Below, one piece after another: positions 15,883-24,414 of a stretch of DNA of 64,000 bases. The notes below the pieces were generated by a model. The model was not told the origin of the DNA, ran no database searches, and saw nothing but the letters and a program-made list of their open reading frames with translations. The stretch is from Martinezella lusitana (GTDB lineage: Bacteria; Pseudomonadota; Alphaproteobacteria; Rhizobiales; Rhizobiaceae). The position numbers were made by a program, and so were the translations under genes. Each line of letters opens with the position of its first letter. The first letter of the stretch is position 1. The DNA is taken from assembly GCF_016901135.1 (NCBI RefSeq), contig NZ_JAFEVL010000045.1, positions 620,001 to 684,000 on the forward strand. Direction: 5' to 3'.

Positions 15883-17274
15883 ATGAGAGAAGACTTCATT
15901 CAATCGCTCAAGGACGAGCTTGGCGCCGACGTCTCATTTGGTGCAGACATTCCAGCGCGTTTCCGCAATGACTGGGCAGGGCTTGAACCAGTCACGCCAT
16001 TGGCCCTGGTGCGTCCGCGCACGACCGAACAGATATCAGCAACGCTCAGGCTTTGTGATCGTTTCAAGATCTCTGTCGTGCCGCAGGGCGGATTGACGGG
16101 TCTTGCCGGCGGCGCCCGCCCGATCGAAGGCGGCGTCGCGTTGTCGCTTGATCGCATGAACGGCATCGATGAGATCGACCCTGTCATGGCGACGATGACG
16201 GTGCAGGCGGGCACGCCGCTCGGTGTCATCCAGAGGGCGGCAGAGGAAGCGGGGCTTTTCTTCGGGCTTGATCTTGGCGCCCGCGATTCCTGTGTCATCG
16301 GCGGAAATCTCTCCACCAATGCCGGCGGCAATCGCGTCATTCGCTTCGGCATGGCGCGCGAACACGTGCTTGGCCTCGAGGTGGTTTTGCCTGATGGTAC
16401 GATCGTGCGCTCGCTCAACAAGATGCTGAAGAACAATGCCGGCTATGACCTGAAGCAGCTTTTCATCGGCTCCGAGGGGACGCTCGGCATCATCACCCGC
16501 GCCGTGCTGCGCCTGCAGGCTAAGCCCGCGGCGCTCGCCAGCGCCTTTTGCGGCTGTCCCGATTTTCCGGCCATGCTGGAATTACTGAAGAGCGCCCGGT
16601 TGCGTATGGGTTCGGCGCTGATCGCTTTCGAGGTCATGTGGCCGAGCTTCTATGATTTCATGACCGGCAATCTGCCCGAGCTGCGCCGGGCCTTGTCCGA
16701 ACCGCACGGTATCTATGTACTGATCGAAGCAGGTGGGCGCGACGCCGACGAAAACCGGACGATGCTCGAACAGATCCTGTCCGATGCCCTTGAAGAGGGT
16801 TGGGTGTCCGACGCGGTCCTGTCGTCCTCCGAGCGTGAAGCCCGCGAACTCTGGGCGGTTCGTGATAGCGTTTCGGAATATGGGCGGCTTATGGGACCTC
16901 AGACCGCGTTCGATGTCGGGCTCCCCACCAGCGTTGCTGGCAGCGTGGTGAGCGAGATCGAAGCGGCGATGAAAAGCCGCTGGCCCGATGCGATTGCGCT
17001 CAGCTACGGCCATATCGGCGACAGCAACCTGCATTTCGTCTGCAATATTCCGTCGCTTGGCAAGACGCAGCCGCAGAAGGAAATCACCGAGCTGGTGTTT
17101 GCGGCCGTCGGCCGGGCGGGCGGCACGATTTCCGCCGAACACGGGATCGGCCTCCTGAAGAAACCCTATCTTAAGCTCTCCCGCACGCCGGAAGAGCTGG
17201 CGCTGATGGAGCGCATCAAGCGCGCTATCGATCCGAACAATATCCTCAACACCGGTAAGGTGCTGACGATTTGA
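15883..17274 (+). CDS. FAD-binding D-2-hydroxyacid dehydrogenase (GlcD/D-LDH type)
   Basis: A 463-residue PCMH-type flavoprotein. The FAD domain shows VPQGGLTGLAGGARP, GLDLGARDSCVIGGNLSTNAGGNRVIRFG and LFIGSEGTLGIITRAVLRL. The C-terminal oxidase domain has the metal-ligand pattern SYGHIGDSNLH and AEHGIGLLKK. Relatives oxidise D-2-hydroxyglutarate, D-lactate or glycolate and pass electrons to quinone or electron-transfer flavoprotein. Without GlcE/GlcF partners beside it, a stand-alone D-2-hydroxyglutarate or D-lactate dehydrogenase is more likely than glycolate oxidase. ATG 15883 is used; the frame open upstream belongs to the insertion relic. Confidence 0.88.
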   Translation: MREDFIQSLKDELGADVSFGADIPARFRNDWAGLEPVTPLALVRPRTTEQISATLRLCDRFKISVVPQGGLTGLAGGARPIEGGVALSLDRMNGIDEIDPVMATMTVQAGTPLGVIQRAAEEAGLFFGLDLGARDSCVIGGNLSTNAGGNRVIRFGMAREHVLGLEVVLPDGTIVRSLNKMLKNNAGYDLKQLFIGSEGTLGIITRAVLRLQAKPAALASAFCGCPDFPAMLELLKSARLRMGSALIAFEVMWPSFYDFMTGNLPELRRALSEPHGIYVLIEAGGRDADENRTMLEQILSDALEEGWVSDAVLSSSEREARELWAVRDSVSEYGRLMGPQTAFDVGLPTSVAGSVVSEIEAAMKSRWPDAIALSYGHIGDSNLHFVCNIPSLGKTQPQKEITELVFAAVGRAGGTISAEHGIGLLKKPYLKLSRTPEELALMERIKRAIDPNNILNTGKVLTI

Positions 17275-17334
17275 GCTGGTCTGTCTCTGAAGCTAGGCCG
17301 GTGGACATGCCGGCGAAGGCGCGAGGCGTAGTAG

Positions 17335-17370
17335 ACCCAATTGGGTGTAATATAGTTTAAGTTTAAACTT
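17335..17370. promoter_or_regulatory. Pair of perfect 12-base palindromes upstream of the EthD-like gene
   Basis: ACCCAATTGGGT (17335-17346) and AAGTTTAAACTT (17359-17370) are each perfect palindromes, 12 bases apart, in the 195-base gap before the EthD-like gene. They could be regulator sites or, for the first, part of a terminator for the FAD oxidase gene. No T-run follows. Confidence 0.35.
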
Positions 17371-17469
17371 GTTTTTCCCGCTGCGCCGCCCGATACTGAA
17401 GTCTCCGCGGTGGGCCTTGAATACCGGCTCGGTCCGTCACCGCATCGTCGCGAACACGGAGAGTTCGAC

Positions 17470-18174
17470 ATGGCTTTCGCCTATCTTGCCTTTTTTGAAA
17501 GCACAGACGGTGGCGATCTCGCGGTCAGCGAGGCGGACCTCGCCACCGTCGCCGCAATCATCAAGACAACGCCCGGCCTTGCATCCGCCAATCTCTATAC
17601 GCCCGAGACGACCAACGACATGTACAACAAGGTCGAGCGATCGCCGGTCCTTGGTCTCCAGCTCTATTTCGATCAACTGACCACCCTCGAAAGCGCCGTC
17701 GGCCCTTCGGGCCATCTGCAGCAGCTCGCGGCGTCCGATGTTCTTACCAGCATAAGAGATGCCAAGGCGACGCAGCAGGCGATGTATGTGCGGCCGTTTC
17801 CGGTCGATGACGGCAGGCTGCGCACCGGTGACGGCGAGCTGCTATGCAGCTACGTGGTTCACTATCCCGGTCCCGCGGAGGATCTGAATGCCTGGCTGCA
17901 CCACTATGTCAGCCACCATCCGCAGGTCATGCGCACGTTTCCGGATATCCGCCAGATCGAGGTTCTGTCACGGGTCGACTGGTGCGGCTTCCTGCCCTGG
18001 GAGTGCGTCAATCACATGCAGCGCAATAGGGTAATGTTCGATAACCCGGCTGCCCTGCAGATTGCCTTGCAATCACCCGCGCGCATTGCCATGCGCGAAG
18101 ATTTCAAGACGCTTCCACCTTTTGACGGCGGCAATTCGCATTTTCCGATGGCGACACGGATCATCGTCCCGTAA
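17470..18174 (+). CDS. EthD-like dimeric alpha/beta-barrel protein, function unknown
   Basis: A 234-residue cytoplasmic protein from ATG 17470, preceded by GGAGAG. The two halves each look like a ferredoxin-like alpha/beta unit: residues 1-110 begin MAFAYLAFFES, and 120-225 contain VVHYPGPAEDLNAWLHHYVSHHPQVMRTFPDIRQIEVLSRVDW. The second matches the EthD pattern, in which a paired His region follows a beta strand. EthD-type proteins assist degradation of ethers and other small organics, mostly with unproven roles. It lies between the FAD oxidase and the peptide-type ABC transporter without a clear operon link. Confidence 0.6.
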   Translation: MAFAYLAFFESTDGGDLAVSEADLATVAAIIKTTPGLASANLYTPETTNDMYNKVERSPVLGLQLYFDQLTTLESAVGPSGHLQQLAASDVLTSIRDAKATQQAMYVRPFPVDDGRLRTGDGELLCSYVVHYPGPAEDLNAWLHHYVSHHPQVMRTFPDIRQIEVLSRVDWCGFLPWECVNHMQRNRVMFDNPAALQIALQSPARIAMREDFKTLPPFDGGNSHFPMATRIIVP

Positions 18175-18186
18175 GCAAAGACGCAT

Positions 18187-20043
18187 CTATTCGATCTGAT
18201 AGCCTGTCTCGGCCAGTACCGGCGACCATTCAGCTTGGACGTCGTCCGGCGGTACTGAAGCGAGCAGGCTTTGCGTATAGGGATGCTGCGGGTTGGCGAA
18301 GACCGTTTCCGTCGCCCCGCTCTCCACGACCTCGCCGCGATACATCACGAGCACGCGGTCGCAGAGATAGCGCACGACGGAGAGGTCGTGCGAGATGAAC
18401 ATCATCGAGAAGCCGTGTTCGTCCCGCAGCTTCAGCAGTAGATCCAGCAGCTGCGCCTGAACCGAGACATCGAGGCCCGATACGATCTCATCGGCGACCA
18501 GAATGCGCGGCACCGTGCAAAGGGCGCGGGCGATATTGACGCGTTGCTTCTGGCCACCGGACAGCTGCGAGGGGAAGCGCATCGCCGCATCCGGCGGCAG
18601 GCCGATCTCGGCGAGCAGCTCGGCGGCGCGGTCCATGCGCTCGCGCTTGCTGTTGTGGAGGCCGCTCGCCTCATTCGCCTGGGTAACGATGCTGCCGACC
18701 CGGCGGCGCGGATTGAGCGCCGATTGCGGATCTTGAAACACCATCTGGATATGGTCGCGGCGATAGGCCTTTTCCGATGATCCATTGGCGGTGATGTCGC
18801 GGCCCGCAAGCGTGAGGCGGCCTTCCGTCGGTGTATCCAGCCCGACGACGAGGCGGGCGAGCGAACTTTTTCCGCTGCCGCTTTCCCCGACGATGCCGAC
18901 GAATTCGCCTTCGCCGAGCGTGAAATCGACGCCGTTGACCGCCCTGAACTTGGGGTTCCTGTTGAAGGGGCTCCAGGCGACCGTGTAGGCCTTGGTCAGC
19001 TTCTCGCCTTGCAGATAGTTCTTCGCCGTTTCAACGTTGCGGGCCGGCGCGAGTGGCGGCGGTATGATGTCAGGCGTCTTTTCAGTGCGAATGCAGGCGG
19101 CGATATGGCCGGGCGCAATTTCCGCGAGCGGCGGCTCGGCCTCGATGCAGGCGGCAATGGCGTTCGGACAGCGGGAGGCAAAACGGCAGCCGGTGATATC
19201 CTTCAGCACGCGCAGGCCGGGCATGCGCTCCGGTAGGACATAGAGGCCGCGGCGCTCCCCGCTGATTCTGGGATTGGCGAGCTGCAGACAGCGTGTATAG
19301 GGATGCGCCGGCGCCGAGAACAGTTGCTTGGCCGGGCCGCGCTCGGCCGGACGCCCGGCGTAGAGCACCATGATCTCATCGCTGATCTGCGAAGCAAGCC
19401 GCAGATCATGGGTGATGAAGATGACTGCTGTGCCGTCACGCTTCTGCATTTCGTCGATCAGCTTGACGATACGGGCCTGGATGGTGACGTCGAGGGCAGT
19501 GGTCGGTTCGTCGGCGATCAGCAGGCGCGGGCGGCTGGCAAAGGCCATGGCGATCAGGATGCGCTGGCACATGCCGCCGGAAAGCTGATGTGGGTATTTG
19601 CCAAGTAGTGCTGCGCCATGTGGCAGGTGCACCGCCTCGAATTCGGCAAGCGCCCGCTGCCGCCAGTTTTCGCCCGGAGCAAGGCCAATTCGTAAGAGAT
19701 GTTCCCTCATCTGCTGGCCGACGGTCAGCACCGGGTTGAGGCCGGACAGCGGCTCCTGCGGGATGAAGGCGATGTCCCGGCCGAGCAGATTGCGACGGCG
19801 CTCCGGCGCCATCGCTACAAGGTCCTCGCCGGCGAATTCGAGTGTCCCCTTGGTGACGGCAAAGCCGCTCGGGAGGAACTGCGAAATGGTGCGCCCGATC
19901 ATCGACTTTCCAGCGCCGGATTCGCCGACGAGGCCGAGGATCTTGCCCGGCTCCAGCGTGAAATTGAGATCGCTCAGGACGGGAAAGGACTCCTTGCCCC
20001 CAAGGGAGTCTACACAGAGGTTTCGTGCGGCTAATATGGTCAC
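18187..20043 (-). CDS. Fused two-domain ABC transporter ATPase (DppD-DppF type)
   Basis: A 618-residue protein with two complete ATPase domains joined head to tail, equivalent to DppD plus DppF. The first has Walker A GESGAGKS near residue 40, signature LSGGMCQR and Walker B LLIADEPTTALD. The second has GESGSGKS near residue 385, signature LSGGQKQR and ILVADEIVSGLD. In the second the usual DEP reads DEI. Between them lies the C-rich oligopeptide-transporter segment (GCRFASRCPNAIAAC). It starts at GTG 20043, one base after the dppC stop, and powers the import system encoded by the three genes upstream. Confidence 0.92.
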   Translation of the reverse strand: MTILAARNLCVDSLGGKESFPVLSDLNFTLEPGKILGLVGESGAGKSMIGRTISQFLPSGFAVTKGTLEFAGEDLVAMAPERRRNLLGRDIAFIPQEPLSGLNPVLTVGQQMREHLLRIGLAPGENWRQRALAEFEAVHLPHGAALLGKYPHQLSGGMCQRILIAMAFASRPRLLIADEPTTALDVTIQARIVKLIDEMQKRDGTAVIFITHDLRLASQISDEIMVLYAGRPAERGPAKQLFSAPAHPYTRCLQLANPRISGERRGLYVLPERMPGLRVLKDITGCRFASRCPNAIAACIEAEPPLAEIAPGHIAACIRTEKTPDIIPPPLAPARNVETAKNYLQGEKLTKAYTVAWSPFNRNPKFRAVNGVDFTLGEGEFVGIVGESGSGKSSLARLVVGLDTPTEGRLTLAGRDITANGSSEKAYRRDHIQMVFQDPQSALNPRRRVGSIVTQANEASGLHNSKRERMDRAAELLAEIGLPPDAAMRFPSQLSGGQKQRVNIARALCTVPRILVADEIVSGLDVSVQAQLLDLLLKLRDEHGFSMMFISHDLSVVRYLCDRVLVMYRGEVVESGATETVFANPQHPYTQSLLASVPPDDVQAEWSPVLAETGYQIE

Positions 20044-20044
20044 G

Positions 20045-20902
20045 TCAGGTCCTCTCCGTCTGCGTCAGGCGCGTGTCGAGGGATCGGCGCATGCCGTCTC
20101 CGAGAATGTTGAAGCCGAAGACGGCAAAGAAGATCGCGAAAACCGGACAGAGGAGATTGAGCGGCGCCTCGTAGATGTTCTGCCGGGCGTCGGCGATCAT
20201 CTGTCCCCAGGCAGGCGTGTCGGCACCGACGCTCATGCCGACGAAGGAGAGGATCGCCTCGACGATAACGGCGACACCCATTTCCAGGCTCATCAGCGTG
20301 ATCAGCAGCGGCAGCGTGCCGGGCAGGATTTCGCGCGTGATTGTGCGCCAATGGGAAAAACCGACGAGCTGGGCGGCGGCGACATAGTCCCGCCGTCGCA
20401 GCACCAGCACCTCGCTGCGCAGCACCCGGCAAAAGCGCGTCCAGTCGACGAGTACGATGGCGAGGATCACATTGCGAATACCCGTGCCGAGGCCGACCAT
20501 CAGGATTAGCGACAGGATGACGGGCGGGAAAGAGAGCCAGATTTCCACGACGCGCCCGATCAGCCAATCGACCCAACCGCCGAAATAGCCGGCGATATGC
20601 GCAAGGATCGCGCCGATGATCATGGCGCCGATCGAGGCGATGAAGGCGACGGTGAGCGCAACGCGCGTGCCGAAGATCAGGCGCGAGAGGATGCAGCGGC
20701 CAAGACTGTCGGTGCCGAGCGGGAACATCGCGTCGCCGCCGTCCGCCCACGCCGGCGGCGTCAGGATGGACAAGAGATTCTGTTCATTCGGATCGTTGGG
20801 CGCAATCCAAGGCGCGAAAATCGCGCAGACTGCCAGGACAGCGATGATGACGAGGCCTGTCTGAACGCGGCCGGATCTCAACCAGAGCGGAAGATGTTTC
20901 AT
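20045..20902 (-). CDS. ABC transporter permease, DppC type
   Basis: A 285-residue inner-membrane permease with about six helices. The N-terminal membrane segment is followed by the OppC/DppC text GTDSLGRCILSRLIFGTRVALTVAF, and the coupling loop has EAILSFVGMSVGADTPAWGQMI. It starts at ATG 20902, two bases after the dppB stop. It pairs with DppB to form the channel for a peptide, opine or similar solute. The window gives no direct evidence of the solute; neighbouring genes suggest a carboxylic acid. Confidence 0.9.
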   Translation of the reverse strand: MKHLPLWLRSGRVQTGLVIIAVLAVCAIFAPWIAPNDPNEQNLLSILTPPAWADGGDAMFPLGTDSLGRCILSRLIFGTRVALTVAFIASIGAMIIGAILAHIAGYFGGWVDWLIGRVVEIWLSFPPVILSLILMVGLGTGIRNVILAIVLVDWTRFCRVLRSEVLVLRRRDYVAAAQLVGFSHWRTITREILPGTLPLLITLMSLEMGVAVIVEAILSFVGMSVGADTPAWGQMIADARQNIYEAPLNLLCPVFAIFFAVFGFNILGDGMRRSLDTRLTQTERT

Positions 20903-20904
20903 GG

Positions 20905-21927
20905 TCAGCGCGCCGTCAGTTTTGGGTTGAGGATCAGGTAAAGACTGTCGACCGCGGTATTGATGACGAGGACAGCGACGCAATAGGTCAGCCCCGAGCC
21001 CTGAATGATCGGCAGATCGGCGTTGCGGATCGCATCGACCATCAAATTGCCCATGCCCGGGTAGGAATAGATGAGTTCCACCAGGAGCGTGCCACCGAAC
21101 AGAAAGCCGAACTGCACGCCCATCAGGCTGAGCGTCGGCAGGATGGCGTTCTTAAGCGCGTGGCGGATGAGGATGCGCTTTTCAGACAAGCCGCGCAGCC
21201 GCGCCTGCTGGATGTAATCATCCTGATAGGCGTCGAGCAGGCTCGATCGCAGCACCCGCATGAGTGACGGCGAAAGCGCGATGCCGAGCGCAAGGCTCGG
21301 CAGTATCATGTGCTTGATCGCGTCCCAGAAAATCGCGATGTTGCCGGTGATGAGACTGTCGAGCAGAAGAAAGCCAGTCACCATCGGCCGCTCGAAGCCG
21401 GGGCTCAGGCGTCCGGTAAACGGCAGAAGATTGAAGAAGACGCCGAAGATCAGGAGCAGGAACAGGCTCCACAGGAATTCCGGCAGTGACAGAAGCAGGA
21501 TGGAGAGAAAATCCATCACGGCTTCTGCGCGCGTTCCGCGTACGTAAAACAAGAAAAGCCCGCCGACGAGGCCGAAGACGGTGGCGACGACCATGGCAAG
21601 GACGGCCAGCTCGATCGTGGCGGGCAGCGTCGAGCCGATCAGCGAGGACACGTCCTGGCGGAAATGGATCGAGCGGCCGATATCGCCATGCAGGAGCTTG
21701 CCGAGCCAGATGCCGTATTGTTCGACAAGCGGCCGGTCGAACCCCATCTCCTTGCGCATCGCCTCGATCTCTTCGACCGTGGCATTGGGAGGCATCGACA
21801 TCGCCGCCGGATCAACCGGCAGGACGCGCAGGATGCAGAAGAGCAGTGCCGACACGATGAGCAGGATCGGTATCGCGGTCAGAAGACGTTTTACCAGCAG
21901 TTTGGCGATGGTCACGAACATGCGCAT
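20905..21927 (-). CDS. ABC transporter permease, DppB type
   Basis: A 340-residue permease with six helices and the OppB/DppB hallmarks. These are FCILRVLPVDPAA after helix 1, MGFDRPLVEQYGIWLGKLLHGDIGRS in the periplasmic region, and the coupling segment ARLRGLSEKRILIRHALKNAILPTL. I chose ATG 21927; another ATG two codons later is equally possible. It sits 79 bases after the substrate-binding protein gene, as usual for these operons. Confidence 0.9.
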   Translation of the reverse strand: MRMFVTIAKLLVKRLLTAIPILLIVSALLFCILRVLPVDPAAMSMPPNATVEEIEAMRKEMGFDRPLVEQYGIWLGKLLHGDIGRSIHFRQDVSSLIGSTLPATIELAVLAMVVATVFGLVGGLFLFYVRGTRAEAVMDFLSILLLSLPEFLWSLFLLLIFGVFFNLLPFTGRLSPGFERPMVTGFLLLDSLITGNIAIFWDAIKHMILPSLALGIALSPSLMRVLRSSLLDAYQDDYIQQARLRGLSEKRILIRHALKNAILPTLSLMGVQFGFLFGGTLLVELIYSYPGMGNLMVDAIRNADLPIIQGSGLTYCVAVLVINTAVDSLYLILNPKLTAR

Positions 21928-22006
21928 GCCTTGTCTCACGAAGCCAGGAAAGCGGCCCGGAGATGACCCCGGACCCCATTGGTCTCTCAAGCTATGCGGC
22001 GCAAAC

Positions 22007-23542
22007 TCATGACCACGACATGGTGTTGCCCAGGATCCAGGCATTGCCATATTTGACGTAAGCAAGGTTCTTTTTGCGAACCAACGTCTGCACGCTCTGC
22101 AGGAGCGGAATGGTGGCGCCGGTTTCGACGGCCTCCTTGGCGAGATCCCGGTAGCCGGCTACGCGCTTATCATAGACGGGCTCGGCGAAGAGGTTGAGTA
22201 CCTTCTGGCCGATCTCCATTCCCTTCCATGCGCCGAAAGGCATTTTCGGATTGAGCAGGTAGCCTGAGAAGATCTCGGGGTCGCCGGTGGCGTTGTCGAA
22301 GCTGTAGAGGGTCGCCTCCGGCAGCTTGCCGCCACGATTGAGCTCGAAATATTTCGAATATTCGATCTGCTGGATCTCGCACTTGATGCCGACCTTTCCC
22401 CACATCTGCACAAGGGCGCGGGCGATGTCGAAATCGCTGGGGAACTGGCCGTTGGTAGCCGCCAGTGTGATGGTTGCAGGCTTGTCGGCGCTGAAACCGG
22501 ACTTGGCGAGCAGCTCCTTGGACAGTGCCGGATCGTACTTGAAGCTGTAACCCTCCACGAAACCTGGTGTGCCGGGTGTCGCGGGTACCGAGAGCGGGAC
22601 GGCCGCACCACCATAGAAAGCCTTGGAAAGGGCAGCCTTGTCGATGGCATGGTGAGCGGCAAGACGGACATTCTCGTCGGCAAAGCCCATGTCGTTGCGT
22701 ATCTGCAGCAGGATGATGCGGGTGAACGGATTGATCTCGGCGGTCAGGCCTTCCGTCTTACCGAGGCGCTCGGCCTCGCGGACGGGGATGTTGACGGTGA
22801 GGTCGATCTGGCCGGACTGGATGGCGGCTGTGCGCGCCGAAGGATCCTTGATGACTTCGATGGTGACGTTCTTGATCTTCGGCTTTGGGCCGAAATAATC
22901 GTCGTTGCGTTGAAGTACGATGCGCGAGTTCATCTGGTAGTCGACGAGCTTGTAGGGTCCGGTGCCGACGGGCTTTTTCAGGAACCCATCCTGGCCGACG
23001 GATTCCATGTATTTCTTTGGAACAAGGTAGCTTCCGAGAAATGCCAGCCATTGCGGCGCGGTCGGGGTTGGTGCGGAGAATTTCATGACGCCACTGGTCG
23101 GCGATGTAACCTCGATCGCGGTGAGATTGCGCCAGGAATTGGCGATATCGAGTTTCAGGCCGGATTTGATGCGATCGACGAAGGTGTAGCTGAAGTCCTC
23201 CATCGTCATCGGGTCGCCGTTGTGGAACTTGACGTCGTTGCGGATCTCGAACGGCATGGAAAGACCGTCGGCGGCAAGGTCCCACTTGGTAATGAGATTG
23301 GGGATGAGCTTCAGATCGGGCGACTGATCGAGCGGCTGGTCGAAGACCAGCTTGAAGATCGGCTGCGCATCCGGAACGAAGCGCTGGTTCGGATCCCAGG
23401 AGGGCACGTCGCTCGGCCAGCCGATCGAGACACTGTCGGTGTCCGCCGCATAGGCGAAGCTTGCGCGCGAGAGCACGGCGCCGCTGACTGCAGCAAGGCC
23501 GAGCATCTGCAGGAGATTTCTGCGGTCTAGTTCAAAAGTCAT
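22007..23542 (-). CDS. Periplasmic substrate-binding protein, peptide/opine ABC family
   Basis: A 511-residue family-5 solute-binding protein. The N-terminus (LDRRNLLQMLGLAAVSGAVL) has a twin-arginine-like motif and a signal peptide ending near AYAAD. Family marks include FEIRNDVKFHNGDPMTMEDFSYTF near residue 110, PVGTGPYKLVDYQ near 190 and NDMGFADENVRLAAHHAIDKAAL near 290. AGAGGG precedes ATG 23542. Its promoter region carries one of the four related palindromes (23728-23743) assigned to the MarR regulator. The ligand is probably the substrate of the catabolic operon transcribed the other way. Confidence 0.9.
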   Translation of the reverse strand: MTFELDRRNLLQMLGLAAVSGAVLSRASFAYAADTDSVSIGWPSDVPSWDPNQRFVPDAQPIFKLVFDQPLDQSPDLKLIPNLITKWDLAADGLSMPFEIRNDVKFHNGDPMTMEDFSYTFVDRIKSGLKLDIANSWRNLTAIEVTSPTSGVMKFSAPTPTAPQWLAFLGSYLVPKKYMESVGQDGFLKKPVGTGPYKLVDYQMNSRIVLQRNDDYFGPKPKIKNVTIEVIKDPSARTAAIQSGQIDLTVNIPVREAERLGKTEGLTAEINPFTRIILLQIRNDMGFADENVRLAAHHAIDKAALSKAFYGGAAVPLSVPATPGTPGFVEGYSFKYDPALSKELLAKSGFSADKPATITLAATNGQFPSDFDIARALVQMWGKVGIKCEIQQIEYSKYFELNRGGKLPEATLYSFDNATGDPEIFSGYLLNPKMPFGAWKGMEIGQKVLNLFAEPVYDKRVAGYRDLAKEAVETGATIPLLQSVQTLVRKKNLAYVKYGNAWILGNTMSWS

Positions 23543-23727
23543 CACGATCCCTCTGGTGTGCACACAGGCCCCTCTGCTTTGCGCGGCGATAGGGGCCGGT
23601 GAGCCTGCGGCGGTTGTTGAACGCAAGCCTGCAATCTTGCCGAGGGCCTCTTGTTTTTGCTGTTTTAGCCTCTTTTCACGGGCTTCCCCCTTAGCAATTG
23701 ACGGGATCGTAGAACGAGCTAAATATT

Positions 23728-23743
23728 ACTTCAAGCCTAAAAT
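23728..23743. promoter_or_regulatory. Candidate MarR operator, site 1
   Basis: ACTTCA-AGCC-TAAAAT. On the minus strand it reads ATTTTA-GGCT-TGAAGT and shares its arms and central GCT with sites 2-4. It is upstream of the substrate-binding protein gene. Confidence 0.45.
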
Positions 23744-23906
23744 TTATTGATTGGGTGAATTTCGCTCAGCAAGGCGCTCGCCGGGCCAAACGCTGCAAAA
23801 ATAGGCATTTCAGGTGGTCACAACCGCGAGGTGTCGGTTTCTTTCGGCGCAAGGATTCAATCCGATCCGATCAAAGTCGAAAAAAACATTGACGCTCTTT
23901 CAAGTT

Positions 23907-23922
23907 ATTTTATGCTTAAAAT
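23907..23922. promoter_or_regulatory. Candidate MarR operator, site 2 (perfect palindrome)
   Basis: ATTTTA-TGCT-TAAAAT, perfect six-base arms, 56 bases upstream of the first gene of the catabolic operon. This is the clearest of the four related elements. Confidence 0.55.
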
Positions 23923-23977
23923 GTCGTTTGAGCGAATTGATCCTATTACCCCGGCAAAATCCGAAGAGGGGACGTTG

Positions 23978-24406
23978 ATGCTAGACCCACATTGCCATTC
24001 CAGCAGCATCATGGTGGAGCGCCCCGCCGCCCTCGCATTTGAATTGATGTCGGATGGGCTGAAGCAGGGGAGCTGGGCATGGGGCAGCTTCGACCGGAGA
24101 GAGGTCGAGCCGGGCCTATTTTGCGGCACATCCATTTTCTCCGGCAAAGAGACCTATGTCCGTCTCTATGTGGATCGGGATCGTTTGCAGGTGGATTATG
24201 AGGTCGGCGGGTCGAAGGAGGCCATGCAGTTCCGCAACATGTCGAGGGTCATTCCCGGCAACCTGTTGAAGATGGGGCCGGACACATGTGTCGTCACGCT
24301 GCTGACCTGGCGCCTGCAAACCCAGACCGACGCGGAATGGACCCAGTTCGGCACGATCCATGAGGCGGAGATGTTCCTGATCAAAGGTCTTCTCGAGCGG
24401 GAATGA
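23978..24406 (+). CDS. SRPBCC-like small protein at the head of the catabolic operon
   Basis: A 142-residue protein from ATG 23978, preceded by GAGGG. The pattern of an N-terminal strand with ERPAALAFELMSD, a run of beta strands and a long C-terminal helix with EAEMFLIKGLLERE resembles the SRPBCC (START/polyketide-cyclase) ligand-binding fold. The match is by shape rather than strong motifs. The HCHSSS near the start is unusual. Its stop overlaps a possible start of the ligase gene. In this setting it could bind, hydrolyse or cyclise a pathway intermediate. Confidence 0.6.
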   Translation: MLDPHCHSSSIMVERPAALAFELMSDGLKQGSWAWGSFDRREVEPGLFCGTSIFSGKETYVRLYVDRDRLQVDYEVGGSKEAMQFRNMSRVIPGNLLKMGPDTCVVTLLTWRLQTQTDAEWTQFGTIHEAEMFLIKGLLERE

Positions 24407-24414
24407 AGGACAAG

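Larger units (their letters stand above)
23543..23977. other. Divergent promoter region, transporter / catabolic operon
   Basis: A 435-base, partly AT-rich gap between the substrate-binding protein gene and the SRPBCC gene. It holds two palindromic elements (23728-23743 and 23907-23922). A GGCCCCT/AGGGGCC hairpin at 23567-23597 lies in the leader of the leftward transcript. I see no gene here. Confidence 0.6.
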
